A DNA stretch of 64,000 bases from Branchinecta lynchi (taxonomy: Eukaryota; Arthropoda; Branchiopoda; Anostraca; Branchinectidae). Under the pieces are notes generated by a model that saw nothing but the letters and a program-made list of their open reading frames with translations, did not search any database and was not told the origin of the DNA. The stretch is taken from contig JAKZAP010000010.1 in the NCBI GenBank assembly GCA_023053575.1, positions 17,854,628 to 17,918,627 on the forward strand. Reading direction: 5' to 3'. Made by a program: the position numbers and the translations under genes. Positions 12,380-24,136 of the stretch are shown piece by piece (within the stretch, counting starts at the first letter, position 1; every line of letters starts with the position of its first letter).

Positions 12380-12757
12380 GAATAGTAATTTGTTAGCTTG
12401 CTGTTGAATGAAGACGGGTGGAGTATCAATAACGAAAATAAACAAAAAAGAGAAATACGTGCAGAATCCAATATTAGCTTTATTTTCCCATCGGGCAAAT
12501 GTTTCGCACGGAATCCGTCGAAGTAAGAGTTAATTATGTATTTGATGAGTGCTTTGATATGGAGGTAAAAATATACACACTGAATCCATGCATGTTCTGA
12601 GTTTTCCCAGTGGATAGATCGTTTCTTTTCTGGCCGAAGTATAAACAATTCTGTATTGTACTTGTTTTTTTTTCGTGTTTTATTCAATTTCTTTATTTTG
12701 TTTTTCATACTCCGCTTTTGAAAATGCCGGGTCGTAAATAAATTACTTACTTACTTT
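12380..12757 (+). repeat. 3' fragment of a non-LTR retrotransposon with (ACTT)n tail
   Basis: The right end is AAATAAATTACTTACTTAC, shared with the end of the fragment at 43870-43970. Such short-unit tails mark the 3' ends of many LINEs. Upstream is A/T-rich sequence with no intact frame. The family 3' end of a minus-strand family A element begins immediately to the right. Confidence 0.4.
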
Positions 12758-12764
12758 TTATGAC

Positions 12765-15140
12765 ACTTGCCTTCCGGCCAAGTGCCAAATACCGATCACT
12801 TTTCCGTCGGTCTATCCGTCGGTGGGTCAGTCCGGTGTTTGCGAGTTAGGGTACTTTCAGATGTGCTAGGATGATGAAACTTGGCAGGCGTATTAGGGAG
12901 CCGACCAAACTAACTTGGAAATAGTCACGCTACGAGGGTAGCCGAAATCCGGAATTTAGTGACATGAATAACTTTCGAACGGGTGATTGGATCTTAAAGA
13001 AACTTGATAGTGGGAAAGACTTCATGTCGCAGATGTCTTATTTCAAATCCGGACCGAATCCGATGAATGTGGGGGGGGGGGAGTCGGATGGGGGAACCGG
13101 AAATCATGTGACACACTTAGAGTGGAGCGATAGGGATGAAACTTGGTGGAAGGAACAAGCACAAGCCCTAGGTATATCATTGACAGAACCGGACCAGATT
13201 CGTGCACTGTGGGGGGAGTTGGGGGGGGGGGGGTCCGGAATTCCGGTGATTCGGAGTCAAGTTACGTCCAGGTGGGCTAGGACAATGAAATTTCGCAGGT
13301 AAGTCAGGGATCCAACCATATTAACCTGGAAATAGTTAACTTCCCGGTCTGACCACCGTGGGGGGAATGGAGGGAGGGGGAATCCGAAATCTTGAGGAAG
13401 GTATAACTTTGGAACGGGTGATCGGATCTTAAGAAAACTTGATATTAGGTAAGACCTCGTGTCTCTGATGTCCCATTTTGAGTCCAGACCGGATCCGGTG
13501 AATGTGGGAGGGGGTGGGGGTCGGAGAGGGGAACTGGGAATCTTGTGACACGCTAAGACTGGAGCAATTGGGATGGAACTTGGTGGGAAGGACAATTACA
13601 AGAACTAGGTACGTCCCTGATAGAACCGGATCCGATTTGGGCACTGTGGGGGGAGCTAGAGGGAGGAGGCCGGAATTCCGGCCATCGCGAGTTGAGGTAT
13701 TTCCAGATGTGCTAGGACGACGAAACTTGGCTTGCACATGAGAGACTTGACATGTTTGGCTTCGAAATAGTCAGTTCCCCGACCCAGCCATCGTGGGGGA
13801 GTGGAAGGAGGGGGAATCTAGAATCTTGAAGTGTGCATAACTTTTGAACGAGTTGTCGGATCTTAACGAAACTTGATATTTGGAAAGACCTCGTGTCTCG
13901 GATGTCCCATTTTAAGTCCGGACCGGATCCGATGAATGTGGGGGGAGTGGGTAGAAAACTTGTGATACGTTTAGAGTGGAGCGATACGTTTATAGTGGAG
14001 CGATTGGGATGACACTTGGTGGGAAGAATCAGGACAAGAACTAGAAATACCAGTAACAAAACCGGACCGGGTTCGGGCACTGTGAGAGGAGTTGGTGGTG
14101 GTGGTGGTGGTGGTCAGGGGCGTCACGACTGGGGGGGGGGGGAGGGGGGGGGACGCCCCCCCCCAATGCCGTCGGCCAGTCGGTAAAAATAACTGAGTCG
14201 GTGCGAAGCGCCGCGATTTTTCGTCAAAACAGTTGATTTTTTTCACCGGCGATAGTCGGTTTTTCTGAAAATTGGTCGATTTTTCGTCAAAACAGTCGGT
14301 TTTTATGAAAATAAGTAGATGTTTCTGAAAATCAGTCGATTTTTTTTCAATAATGTCATTTTTATTGTTGAAAACAGTCGTTTTTTCTGCAGAAAAAGTC
14401 GGTAAAGTTTTCAGCCAGTCGGTAAATTCCTCGTCCCCCCCCCCAAACATTTTGGCTAGTAACGCCTCTGATGGTGGTGGGGGGGGGGAATTCCGGTGAG
14501 CGCGAATTAAGGTACTTCTTGCTGTGCTAGGGCAGGGTGTGCTACTGGCTTAGAAATTGTCATTTCTCAGATTCGACCATCCCTTAAAGTACTAATCCTA
14601 ACCTTAAAGTATTAATCCGAACCACAAAGTACAACAAATACTTTTAAGCAAATTATACATTTTAACTTTAGGGTTTTGTTCAAAAATTTATTTTTAGCAC
14701 CCTTACATTGCGTTTCTTAACCGAAAAGCTTTTTTTAACCAAACGATATAGCCTATATTCATGATCCCCAAGGGCCCATGATCATTTTTGCCTCAATTGT
14801 TTTGCTTACAAGTGAATTTATTAAAGTACAAATAATAGTTTTTTAGCAAAATATACATTTTCATGGTTCCAATAAGCTGATCATCATTTGTGCCTCAGTA
14901 GTGTTCATTACAGATGAATCTCTAGCGCCCTTAAAGCGCACATCATCACGGCCAAATGCAACAATAAAATAGTTTTTACGAATAATACATTCTTGTGATT
15001 TCTAAGGACCCATGATCATTCTTACCTCAATGGTTTTGCTTACAAATGATCACAACAAACCCACGAAATGATAAATTCTTACTTTCATCCTCTGTCCCAG
15101 CCTTGCAAGTGCCATATGAGCTTCCAGCTCTTGTTTTTTG
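12765..15140 (-). mobile_element. Family A element, near-complete copy
   Basis: As read on +, the 3' hairpin TATGACACTTGCCTTCCGG starts at 12768. The 5' end GCAAGTGCCATATGAGC with AGCTTCCAGCT and CTCTTGT closes at about 15137. The core has about three higher-order units, G-rich on +, including GGACCGGATCCG, CAAGCACAAG and GATGAAACTTGG words. The 5' block (14580-15090) has its own tandem unit with CCCATGATCATT. A 356-bp MITE interrupts the core at 14115. No conserved frame. This is the clearest copy for reading the whole structure; it lies in Raptor intron 1, antisense to the gene. Confidence 0.65.
14115..14470. mobile_element. hAT-type MITE inside family A
   Basis: Starts CAGGGGCGTCACGACTGG and ends, inverted, CAGAGGCGTTACTAGCC, so it is the same family as 9145-9454 in opposite orientation. 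The flanking octamers GTGGTGGT and ATGGTGGT match at 7 of 8 places, but they lie in a GGT microsatellite, so the duplication is less secure here. The interior has repeated TCGATTTTTCGTCAAAACAG-like units and G/C runs near both ends. Confidence 0.65.
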
Positions 15141-15369
15141 TAGGAAGCATTTTTCAGTTTGACATTACGCCAAGGGGAAGGGGCAATTTATGGGCAAACA
15201 AATTCTCCGATAAAACTGGTTGGAAAAAGTTGACAAAAACATGGAATCTCGCATGGAATAGTCCGGTCAGAGTTTTTTAGTTTTAGTTTTAGTTTAATAC
15301 TCTTTACTGTACAAACCAACTTTTACATGCTAAACTACATAAATACACCTTTTATAACCCTCTTAACAT

Positions 15370-15620
15370 CCTTTATACATGAATGAATGAATGAATGAAT
15401 GAATTTATACGATACTTCTGACTGCATGAAAACCCGAATGGGCCTGTGGGGGCAGTCGAAATAAAAAATTCACGATTCACGTTACATCAATTTTCATATA
15501 CTTTAAAAAAAAGAGAAGAAAACTGAAAGAGGAAGAAGAAAAAGAAATGAAGAAAGAAAGCAAATAAAAAAAAAATTAACAGCAACAAACAGTAGTAAGT
15601 GGGAAACCATGCCGTCGTAC
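15370..15620 (-). repeat. LINE 3' end with (TTCA)n tail
   Basis: A (GAAT)n microsatellite at about 15379-15401 is followed by ACTGCATGAAAACCCGAATGG and AATAAA-like sequence. The layout matches the 3' tail of the large minus-strand LINE at 28897. Read on -, this is a 5'-truncated LINE ending in a tetranucleotide tail. Confidence 0.4.
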
Positions 15621-15639
15621 CAAAATCAACGTCTAGTCT

Positions 15640-16427
15640 AGTTAAAACCGGATATTAGCGAATCAACCTGATAGTTGATATTTCCATTTTGCTGGGAAGT
15701 ATTACCTACTGGATCTGTTTGTGGGGTCTAGGCTATTGGGATGATATTCAATGTTATTGGGTCCGACAAAGATGGAAGAGCTACAAGACCCGATTATCTG
15801 TATTTGAAAGATCAAGAAATATTCCCCTTTGGGATCCCGTCGAACCGTTGGTCTTGTTGATTTGCGTGATGGACTTGAGTTTGCTCTGTGTAATCTCAAA
15901 TACTACAGCAACATCTGTTAGTAAACAAACTTCCCATGTAGCAGTGTCTTGATTTTCTGTGGTTAGGGTGGAAACCAAAATATTATCTACCGCCTGTGAC
16001 GTTTTCGTGACGTCATGAAAGAAATAAGGAAATTTGGTTAAACTAATGTTGCATAATATATATTTGTGTCTATATGTGGAGCCGAGCTACCAGCGAAAAG
16101 CCGGACGCATCTACACTTACAAACCGTTCTACGGTCAATCAGTTACGTTAGTAAACGGAAATATTGACTTTTGGTGTGACGTCACGAGCCATAGATAATC
16201 GGCTAAAGTTTAGCAACACTGTCGTTAGTGATTTTGCAGAAGGAAAGACGACGGTTTCGATGAAATTCGAATTGCGCGGTTTAACTGTGAATTTGGTCTT
16301 GCCGGGATGCCGCGCATCTTCTCTATTTCGCTATGATAGCATAGGCTATTGAAAAAATTAGTTAAAATTCCTGAACAGACTAAAAAAAAGTTCAGTGTAT
16401 TCAAGCACAAGATACAAGAATAAGCTG
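15640..16427. other. No gene recognised
   Basis: Intron 1 sequence without exon-like blocks or assigned repeats. Short open frames here do not resemble any family known to me. Confidence 0.3.
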
Positions 16428-17358
16428 TCTTTTGAGTTAAACTTTAAAGCATTAATAAGTGGAAGTTCTTAAACGGGGCTTAAATTAGGAGAATTATCCT
16501 ACCGTATTCGCTCTGACAAAATTCGCCTTCGATGACCTTCCCTCGGTTCCTTCCGGATAAAATACGTGGGGGATTAGTAACTTTGCTTTAACTAATTTGA
16601 TTCCTTTAGTCCCTGGTGGATTTTCTGCTGGGGTTTCTGGGAACTTTAGGAAGAAACATAGTAAGCTACTTCGTAGGGAAGAAGTGAGGTCCCGTGAATA
16701 AAACAAGTTTGAAAATGCACGGTCTCCATGGAATGCATGGCAAGCTCTGGCGGTAAAACAACAAGAGCTTCTTTCATAATAAAACACTTCGCTCCGGGGG
16801 TGTGGAACTCAATACCTGCGGAGATAAGGGTTGCGTCTACCCTTTCAGCTTTCAAGTCACAGGCCAAGTCTTTTTTCTTATCGAGAACATAAAGTTCCAA
16901 AACATAATTTACTTTCTTTTTTTTTCCTTCCTTTTTTTTTTTTTTTTTTTTTATGGGAAGGGGGAGCAAGGGCGTTTTGTTTTGTTGATGGAAGATCGTT
17001 CGTTAGTGAATTTCTCTTGTCAGTTTCTTATGCCCTCATTCTTCTTTTCTTCTTCTTCTTTTTTCTCTCCTTCTTTTCTTTCTTTTTTTGATTTCTTTGG
17101 TTTGTTTCCCTTAAGATTATATGAATGATGAATAAGCCCCGCCCATTGCCAGGCCTTATGTTAGGCCTTATGGTGGGGCCATAAACAGTTAATGGTTTTC
17201 TCTATTTTTATTAATAAAATGAAATGAAAAATGTAATGGTTAGGCCCAATAGCCTTCGCTTTTTTAAGTGTCGAGTGACCGCCGCTTAAAAACGCCTGCG
17301 CGGGCTCGGTATCGCTGCCAAAATTTATTCTTCTCTTTAAAGTTAAACTGAAAAGCAA
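16428..17358. repeat. Inverted pair of the TCAGTTAAACTTTAAAG motif (family C-like ends)
   Basis: TCTTTTGAGTTAAACTTTAAAG (16424-16445, quoted in two parts: TCTTTTGAG and TTAAACTTTAAAG) faces CTTTAAAGTTAAACTGAAAAG at 17335-17355. They are the ends of family C (see 37517-37982). A LINE fragment lies between them, so this may be a C element with an insertion, or two unrelated ends. Confidence 0.35.
16560..16960 (+). pseudogene. LINE ORF2 C-terminal fragment
   Basis: In one + frame, about 16798-16890 reads VWNSIPAEIR then STLSAFKSQAKSFF. This is the 'WNSLP...S..FK..L' signature that closes ORF2 of Jockey/CR1-like retrotransposons. Upstream frames are shifted (HSKLLRREEVRS). It is followed by a T/C-rich tract, with a run of more than 20 T near 16930-16952. 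Only the 3' end is present, as expected for a 5'-truncated insertion. Confidence 0.55.
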
Positions 17359-18128
17359 TCTTATTTTTCCATCTTTGATTTGGATACACATAATTATTTC
17401 GAGTCAGATTTTTGATTTGTTCATCTTGGGCTGAACTAATGACGTTCGGAATTGGCTCAGCTGGGCCGACAGGAGAATGTTCACCTCGGCAAAGAAAATT
17501 TTAGTTTCAACAAAAGCGGGCACTTCTGTAGCAACGAAGCGAAGCTCAGAAAATGTTCAATTCCAGATTGTAAGGCCACCTCTGAAGTGCGTGTGGACCC
17601 AACACATTTTATTTTTCGGTAATCTTTTCCAAGCATGGAGGTCCAGACTGCAAACTGCTGATTTGTAGCAAAAGCAGAGCCTAGTCTTAAAGTATTCAGA
17701 TTTTTTTAAATACTGGAATATGATCAGTGCTAGGGTGCTTTAAAGCTTAACAGTTGATAGCTCTTCGAGGGGGAGGCGGGCTGAATGTACATGGCCAGGC
17801 AAGGCTTGATTACAAAGCATTATATATCTCGCTGTTTATGACAGAAGCAGTAAGCTGTTTTTGAAGCTCACGGGGAAATCGTTGTCACTAATCTCCTTCA
17901 TTCAGGTCACTGATTTACTGTAAGCCGGCTAACCAAAGCCTGCGTGCACAATCGAAAGGGGGGCACAACCAAAGCCTGCGGGCACAATCGAATAGAGTTT
18001 CCCTTTGGTGCTTGGACCTGGGTTTATCGTCAAAGACGATACGAGTAGGGGAGGCTTTGATAAAACGTTGCCAAACTGAAACGGTCTGGCATTCTTCTCT
18101 TCCTGCAGAGCTCTCTTGATCGCCTCGG
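17359..18128. other. No gene recognised; short direct repeat
   Basis: A 20-base direct repeat (AACCAAAGCCTGCG, then GCACAATCGAA) occurs at about 17930 and 17968. Nothing else is assigned. Confidence 0.3.
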
Positions 18129-18400
18129 ATGAACTCAGAACTGGGCAGGGCGGATCATCCTTTGAAAGTATGGAACGAAGAGGTCATAAGTAAATTTGGA
18201 CTATCTAGATTAAGTGACCTTAAATACACTTTCGACACTTGTTTTGGCAAAGAAAGTCTGTTTTCCCCAGATAATCCGTTCCTTCATCCCCTCCCATCGT
18301 CCGTGCGTCGATTGGATGAGGAACCCTTTACTCCGCTACCACATTCTGTATTTGGCGGGTTATAAATATAAATAAAATAAAATAAATAATAAATATGCAA
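18129..18400 (+). other. Unrecognised open frame followed by A/T-rich tail
   Basis: A 78-residue frame starting at 18129 with protein-like composition (LKVWNEEVISKFGLSRL, FGKESLFSPDNPFLHPLP). It stops at 18365, directly before an (AAATA)n-like stretch. A coding end plus an A-rich tail suggests the 3' end of a retroelement, but I do not recognise the protein. It is not bounded by splice sites and is not part of Raptor. Confidence 0.25.
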
Positions 18401-19559
18401 GATGTTTCTCTGAAGGTCGTCGGAAGAGCCTGTCTCTGAAACCCCTGAACTAAACACAGATCATTCCCGTTATCCTGCGATTTACACCGCAGCGGTGCCG
18501 GAGTCGAATGACAGAACATATCTCCGGGGTTGAACCAAAATGAACCAAATCTTGGTCAGTTTGTGTCCAAACAGAGCTCAGTGCATTGACATGGGACCAA
18601 ATGGGGATGGCTGAGTTAACGTCTAGACACTTCGGTTCACCCCACATTCAAGTTGCTTAGCTCACTCCGGAACTCGGTACGGTCGTACAGAACCATCGCT
18701 GAATAATCAGCAATGATAGCTGATAAAATAGCCGACTAGAGTAGGTCAGTCGCGCTTTGAATAATACAGAGAACAAAATAAAAACAAGAACAAAATCGTA
18801 CGAACTTTAATCTAGAGAGACAAATTTTTATTTCTGCGAAACACACCTGTCAGGAGGAAAATTCCAAGCTATTTGATGGATCTAAAATTCCTATCTTTCA
18901 ACATTTCTGCAAACCACTCAGTCCCGCATTCTCTCACCCAAACTTTTACCTTAAATTGCATGGTCCAGCGACAGAAGTCCCAATGCTCCTGTAGTTTCGC
19001 TGGTGGTGTGGTGATTGTTCCATTGGTTTCCCTCCATTGTTTGTGGACAACTAATTTCTGGTCACTGACTCCGCTGCTTTCCTACTTCTAGGCTTTTGCT
19101 ACCACTCCTTGTCTAACTTAACTATGAAGGCATCTATTGTTTCTGCATTTACGGTACACTCGGACAAGGAGTTCCAGTTGCTGATCACTCGAGTTGTGAA
19201 GAACTGGTTTCTAGCTCGGGTAGTAGTAGATGGCTTGTTTATCTTCTTCGAGTGACATCTATTCTTCACTGATGTATTGAAAATGAAGAGTTAAGGCATT
19301 ACTTGTTTGTCAGTTAATTAATATTTTCCTCCTGCAAATCATTGAACTCCTTGCATTCTGCCAAAAATGGCTCAGATTCACCACATCCTTCCGTTGGGCA
19401 AAAGTAAGGACCTTAAATTACCTTAAATCGCGCTTACAGATTTGCAGATAGGCCATGCTCTGGTTCCTGTCAAAGCTGGACGGGAATAGTTTGAGTCAGG
19501 ACGGGAAAAGGATAAGTCAGGACGGGAATAGGATAAGTCAGAGATGCTGTGTTTCCGAG

Positions 19560-19700
19560 TCGTATGGTAGAAATGTCATTTTCCCTAGATGATCTTGGGC
19601 GATGCCGGAAATACTCTGACTTCATTGAAACTAGATATCCTGTTTCTAGGTCCGAACCGCATTTTGGATGGCAGGGTATTTTGTGACGTTCTTGTCTACT
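19560..19700 (-). mobile_element. Family A remnant left of a nested hAT element
   Basis: GGGCGATGCCGGAAATACTC and the following text match the 5'-side segment of the family A copy near 42740-42840 (GACGATGCCGGAACTGCTC...GATGGCGGGTGTATTTTGT). The match breaks at 19700 and resumes at 21570 with TGTCTACTTCCTTGTACCACC. This shows a later insertion at that point. Confidence 0.5.
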
Positions 19701-21569
19701 AGGGGCGGTTCGAAGGGGGTTCTAGGGGGGGTGGAGGGAGGTACCAAACGAGAATTTCACCCACAAATCACATTTTTAGTTGTATGGCTACGAACAAATT
19801 TCTATTCGTATGTTTTCAGATTCACCGTTGTGTGCTCTGAGTTAGAATGAAAGTCGTATGTTTGAGCTTGCCAGAGTGACATCTCCCACAAATTTCGCCT
19901 GAAAAGACCCGTTTCTTGTCGTACTTTACGAAGGGATTTTCTAGTCGTAAATCAGACTCAGTCGTAAACCTTGCCAGATAAAGGCAGACACAGCAGTTAG
20001 CTTATCGTGAATTGTATTGTTCCATATAAATTTTAGTAGTATGTTTATTTTGTCAGATACAGTTTCGTGTTCTCATTTTGTCAGAATCAGTCGTATGGAA
20101 CTTGCCGGAATGACATCAACCAAGAATTTCCCCTGACGAAACGAGATTTTCGTTTTTTTTTTCTTGATCAGCTAGTTACCCCTACAAGATGATGTGCGAG
20201 GGATAAATAAATTTCGGATATTTTGGTTGCATTCCGGCAAACCGTCCTCAGCGAAAGAAACAAAAGTAAATCATAAAATCCACCACAATCACAACAAGAA
20301 ACGATGCGGGACCAACAGACAATAAGACGACATGTAACTAAAACCAGAAGAACGATGCGGACCGAACGACATGCAGATAAAAATAAAACAACTAGAGAAA
20401 AAATGTGCGTGTTGTATATGTACACCAGTTCTGTGGAAGGTTTTATTCAAAGTGATCAACATATTATGGATTTTGGAGTGGGGGTTTGTGTTGGGAAATT
20501 GTAAATATCCACAGAATTCAGAATCGTAAATAATCACAGATTTGTATCTTTCGAACTTGCCAAAGTGATATAAATACCAGTCGTGATTTTCACTCTGTGG
20601 CGCTGAAAACAGGCTGATTTTCGGAAATTTCGCCTGCGGCGCGATGTTTCAACATTATCCTACCTGGTGTTGTGCAAAAATCTCCTTATCTTAAATAGAA
20701 ACAGGGACAACCGCCTGATCATTACACTTTTTTTTTTGTAGTCTAATATTCAAAGGGGAAGTAGAACCACGTACCAACTTCCGGGAAAATATCCCACTCC
20801 GCTTGCGAGTTATCTGGGCACTGAGAGATATGTCAGTACAGCCTTTAAAACGTTTCGCAAAACTTTACCTGCGACGTCTTTCATAGTCGCCTACGCTCTA
20901 TCTGATTGAACGGCCTGTAATTTAGGTGAGGTGTTATAGACCTAAGATTTCAGCCACCTTAAAAGATAGAAATGCTAGAAAAAAGGTCGGAGTACAAAAA
21001 AATCGCCTGCGGCGCTGAGTTTAAATTTGTCTTGGGTACACATGGGAAAAGCTGCTGCTTCGGATCTGAAGCCACGTTTAAAGCAAGAGTTCGCGTGGGA
21101 AGTATTCGAATATTGCCGAATAAACACCGATTTAACAAATTTTGCCTGCGGCTCTTTTGTAGTCCTACCCTATTTCTATTTAGTTGAGGTGTACATCATT
21201 TATATGCGGTTTTAAGCTTGAGATTTGGAGTCTAAGCTACATTAAAAGGTAGGAGTTGTAAAGTAGTAGTTGAATTTTGCTCGGGATTGAAAAAATTTCG
21301 CCGGCGGCGCTCACTTTAGTTTGTCTTGAATAGATACGTCAGGAACTGTTACCAAGGCTTGTCTTCTCTCCAGCGAAATTTGATATGGGCATCGTCTAAT
21401 TCCTGTTACTTATTTGTTTATTATTTAACAATACGATGACATTTTCCGTAACGTTTTGGAGCTTATAATTTTAATATTTCTTGAGCCTGCTGGTGCTTTA
21501 TCCTTAGCCAGTAGTATATTTTGAATTCCTCACCCCCCCCCCATGTCTAAGCCCTTCGAACCGCCCCTG
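19701..21569. mobile_element. Non-autonomous hAT element with exact 8-bp target duplication
   Basis: The ends are AGGGGCGGTTCGAAGGG at 19701 and, inverted, CAGGGGCGGTTCGAAGGG at 21569, so the first C of the left end has been lost. The octamer TGTCTACT flanks both sides (19693-19700 and 21570-21577). The host site is a family A copy, and an uninterrupted version exists near 42835. The 1.87-kb interior has repeated segments, for example TTTCGCCTGCGGCGC near 20630, 21005 and 21300, and CTTGCCxGAATGACATC near 19868 and 20103. I see no transposase frame, so it depends on another hAT element. Confidence 0.75.
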
Positions 21570-21632
21570 TGTCTACTTCCTTGTACCACCTACTCGTATC
21601 ATGTACCATATGAGCTCGTAGCTCTTGTATCT
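21570..21632 (-). mobile_element. Family A 5' end, right of the hAT insertion
   Basis: CTTGTACCACCTACTCG followed by ACCATATGAGCTCGTAGCTC and TTGT is the family A 5' terminal hairpin in minus orientation, nearly identical to 42843-42893. Confidence 0.6.
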
Positions 21633-21639
21633 ATAACTT

Positions 21640-22665
21640 TGCGATTGTTTTCAGTGTCTTCTATTTTCATTTCTGTCTTATTCGAAACTGGTTGCTATGA
21701 ATACTTGATTTTAGCAAACTGCCATATAAACAAGGACGTAACACAAAAGCAATAACAACAGAACGGGAAAATACAGACTATTCTCACTGCAAGGAGGGAC
21801 TGCCACACAGGAGAGCAAGGGAATATTGGTTTGAATGTAGGACGAGAATGTTTCGTGTCTAAAATCTTGGCTGCACGTAACAGATAACACATGGCTGCAA
21901 ATCCTTGTGTTAAATGTAATATTGCATGCCGAGGATATTTCTGTTGTAACCAATTTACGTGTTATGTTTCGAGAAGTAACCTCTGTTATTAAAGGTTTTC
22001 TGACATCGAGGTTGGTATCGGAAAATAACATCGAAACGGCCATTGAAAACTACCTTTTCGAGTCGGACCAAATATCTACCGAGCGCAGCGAGGCTGCTGT
22101 TTTTAAATGGCTGTCGAGATTTTTATTCGATATCAACCAAGATGGAGGTATATTAACTTTTATAACTTTTCGAACCGAACCATTCACAATTTTACCAGTA
22201 CCCAGTACCCAAACCAGTACCCACACATAACATCCTAAGTCACACAGGTTCCGTCAGTCGCATAGAAAGTTAGAGGTAGATAGGACTTGATATCAACCTC
22301 TCTAGAGGTGGAGATGACTTCATATAAACCTGTCTAGAGGCTAATATGAAGTCGTATCCACCGCTAACTTTCTGGATGAAGATTATCGTAGTATAACCAC
22401 GAACAAATAACCACAGGAACCGCCGTCTCCCTATATCTGCAATACGACCATGTGGAGTTATTCTGATACCGTACCTGATGCAAACGAGCGGAGGAGGAGC
22501 TACGCAGAACATCATGATTTGTTACCTCTACGAACAGCTATATCGCAGTAGAACCCCGCAGAAGAATACGAACCGTCTGAGTCGTTCTTTACAGCTGCTC
22601 GGTTGTCTACCATTTTGATTTCGTGTCTAACTCGCTGCAGACCGGGCTCTCCACCTCTGCAGGCA
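21640..22665. other. Intron 1 sequence; partial 32-bp-type repeats
   Basis: Segments near 22270-22360 (CCTCTCTAGAGGTGGAGATGACTTCAT, written here as CCTCTCTAGAGG and GATGACTTCAT) resemble the tandem units right of the assembly gap at 27690-27870. No coding exon was recognised. Confidence 0.35.
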
Positions 22666-22669
22666 TCCT

Positions 22670-23600
22670 ACAGTTTCTGGGATGCAAAAACGTAGGTGGA
22701 GGGATACCTATGACTTCACAAAAGTTGCCCGTCTGTCGGTCCGTCCGTCTGTCAGCACGATAACTCTCGAAGGAAATGAGATATTTTGATGAAACTTGGT
22801 GTGAGGATTCTTCGGGTCGAGAGTAAGGTCTAGTTCGTAGATGGGCTTTGTAGCCCTATATTTAGGGGTGGGGGAGGGGGTTTCAAATTAAGGGGCAACA
22901 AAAAATATTTTTTAAAACCTATTGAGATAGTTGATTTATGGGTAAGGAGACATGTTGAATCCGAATATGAGAGTTATTCTCTTGTCGGACAAGTAGTTCA
23001 CCCGGAATCCGGCGAAAATAGGACACAAAATTGGTCTACCAGTTTTCGGCTATAGCTGTCCCTACCCCTTTATTCTCAAACTAGTATAGCTCTGCGCGTG
23101 GATGCCGGCCTTCATTTGTTAATTCTGTGTGACGTTGGAGAGATCTACTGTAATCGAAGTTCGAAGGGGTTGATTTGATATATAATGTTGTTGTTCAATG
23201 AGGATTCACTGGTAAAGTACAGGTCAAGTTCTAGATGGGTCCTTTAGTCAGTCCTATCTTTAGAGGCAGAGGAGGGGTTTCCGTTTATGGTAAAACATGT
23301 ATGTTTTATAAGCTAATAAGATATTCATTGAGGGGGTAAGGAGGTTCGCTGAATCCATGTGTAAACTTAGTTTTCTTGCTGGACAAATTTGGTTGAAGCT
23401 CAAAGTTGTTTATGAAATCGATTAGAGATTTGGTATCCCGGCAAGGAGATATGCTAAATCCATTTTTGAACTTTATTATAACAGTAAAAATATTCAAGGA
23501 ATCTGACGAAGTCTGAATGGCGAATACACGACCCAATTGTTTGAATCAAATGTTAGACTTTTGAGATCCCATCGAAACCTTTGGTCTTGTTCATCGGGTA
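22670..23600 (+). repeat. Family B repeat
   Basis: Starts with GGGATGCAAAAACGTAGGTGG and ACCTATGAC, then a CCGT/CTGT microsatellite, TTTTGATGAAACTTGGTG, and GATGGGCTTTGTAGCCCT (a short hairpin: GGGCT...AGCCC). It continues with units containing GACAAGTAGTTCACCCGGAA and ends near GATCCCATCGAAACCTTTGG. The same order is seen in the copies at 56215 and 61040 and, inverted, at 46500 and 50110. Non-coding. Confidence 0.6.
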
Positions 23601-24033
23601 TGCGCAGCGGTGAAGAGGGAAATAGAAGGGTATCAACTGTTCAGCAAGTACCTCTAGCTCCGCTCAGTTTTATCGGGGTATCCGTAGTCGCTGCATGGGA
23701 CCAAAGACGGAGGTTCTATTCGATTATTTGTTCTTGATATGACTGACCGGTGGTCATAAGATGATATGCATTACATACCTGCTCGAGAAAAGTTATAACC
23801 CTTGTAAATATTATGTTTCGCAAAAAGATAACAGTTAAAAGGGCATAACAAATGCATGATCATTGCGTTAAACACCAGGATGCCCAGACTTGTGTTATGT
23901 GTTATGCAATTTTTGATATTGTGGTATTACCGGTGACATACATGAGCGTGTAGGTTTTTATGAAACAGAAGCTGAACATCTGGTTATAGGACTGACAAGG
24001 TTTTGATACCGACTTTAATCTGTTTCTCATTAG
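23601..24033. other. End of Raptor intron 1
   Basis: GATATGCATTACATACCTG near 23763 recurs right of the assembly gap at about 27937. The branch/acceptor region TTTAATCTGTTTCTCATTAG ends at 24033. No other feature. Confidence 0.4.
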
Positions 24034-24136
24034 ATGAAAACCGTCAGTGTCGCTTTGGTTGTGTGCCTCAACGTCGGAGTTGACCCCCCTGATGTGATGA
24101 AGCCGCAGCCCTGTGCGCGACTGGAATGCTGGATAG
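24034..24136 (+). CDS. RPTOR: Raptor, second coding exon
   Basis: Encodes 34 residues plus one base: [20 protein letters not shown], then [14 protein letters not shown]. This is nearly identical to the highly conserved block of animal Raptor ([16 protein letters not shown]...CARLECWI) and lies in the N-terminal conserved (caspase-like) domain. The acceptor TTAG ends at 24033 and the donor GTAAGC starts at 24137. It enters in phase 0, in register with the first exon (RER|MKTVSV), and leaves in phase 1 after the first base of a codon. The expected continuation (the Asp-Pro-Leu-Ser region) was not found downstream. Intron 1 is 11.9 kb. Confidence 0.95.

Noticed and set aside
13971..14450. 159-residue minus-strand frame rich in Asn/Lys/Phe
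   Set aside because: Lies across the AAAACAG/TCGATTTTTC array of a MITE and its G runs; repeat-derived.
16914..17091. Open frames rich in Phe/Ser across the T/C tract
   Set aside because: They arise from poly-pyrimidine low-complexity sequence; there is no conserved protein and no splice context.
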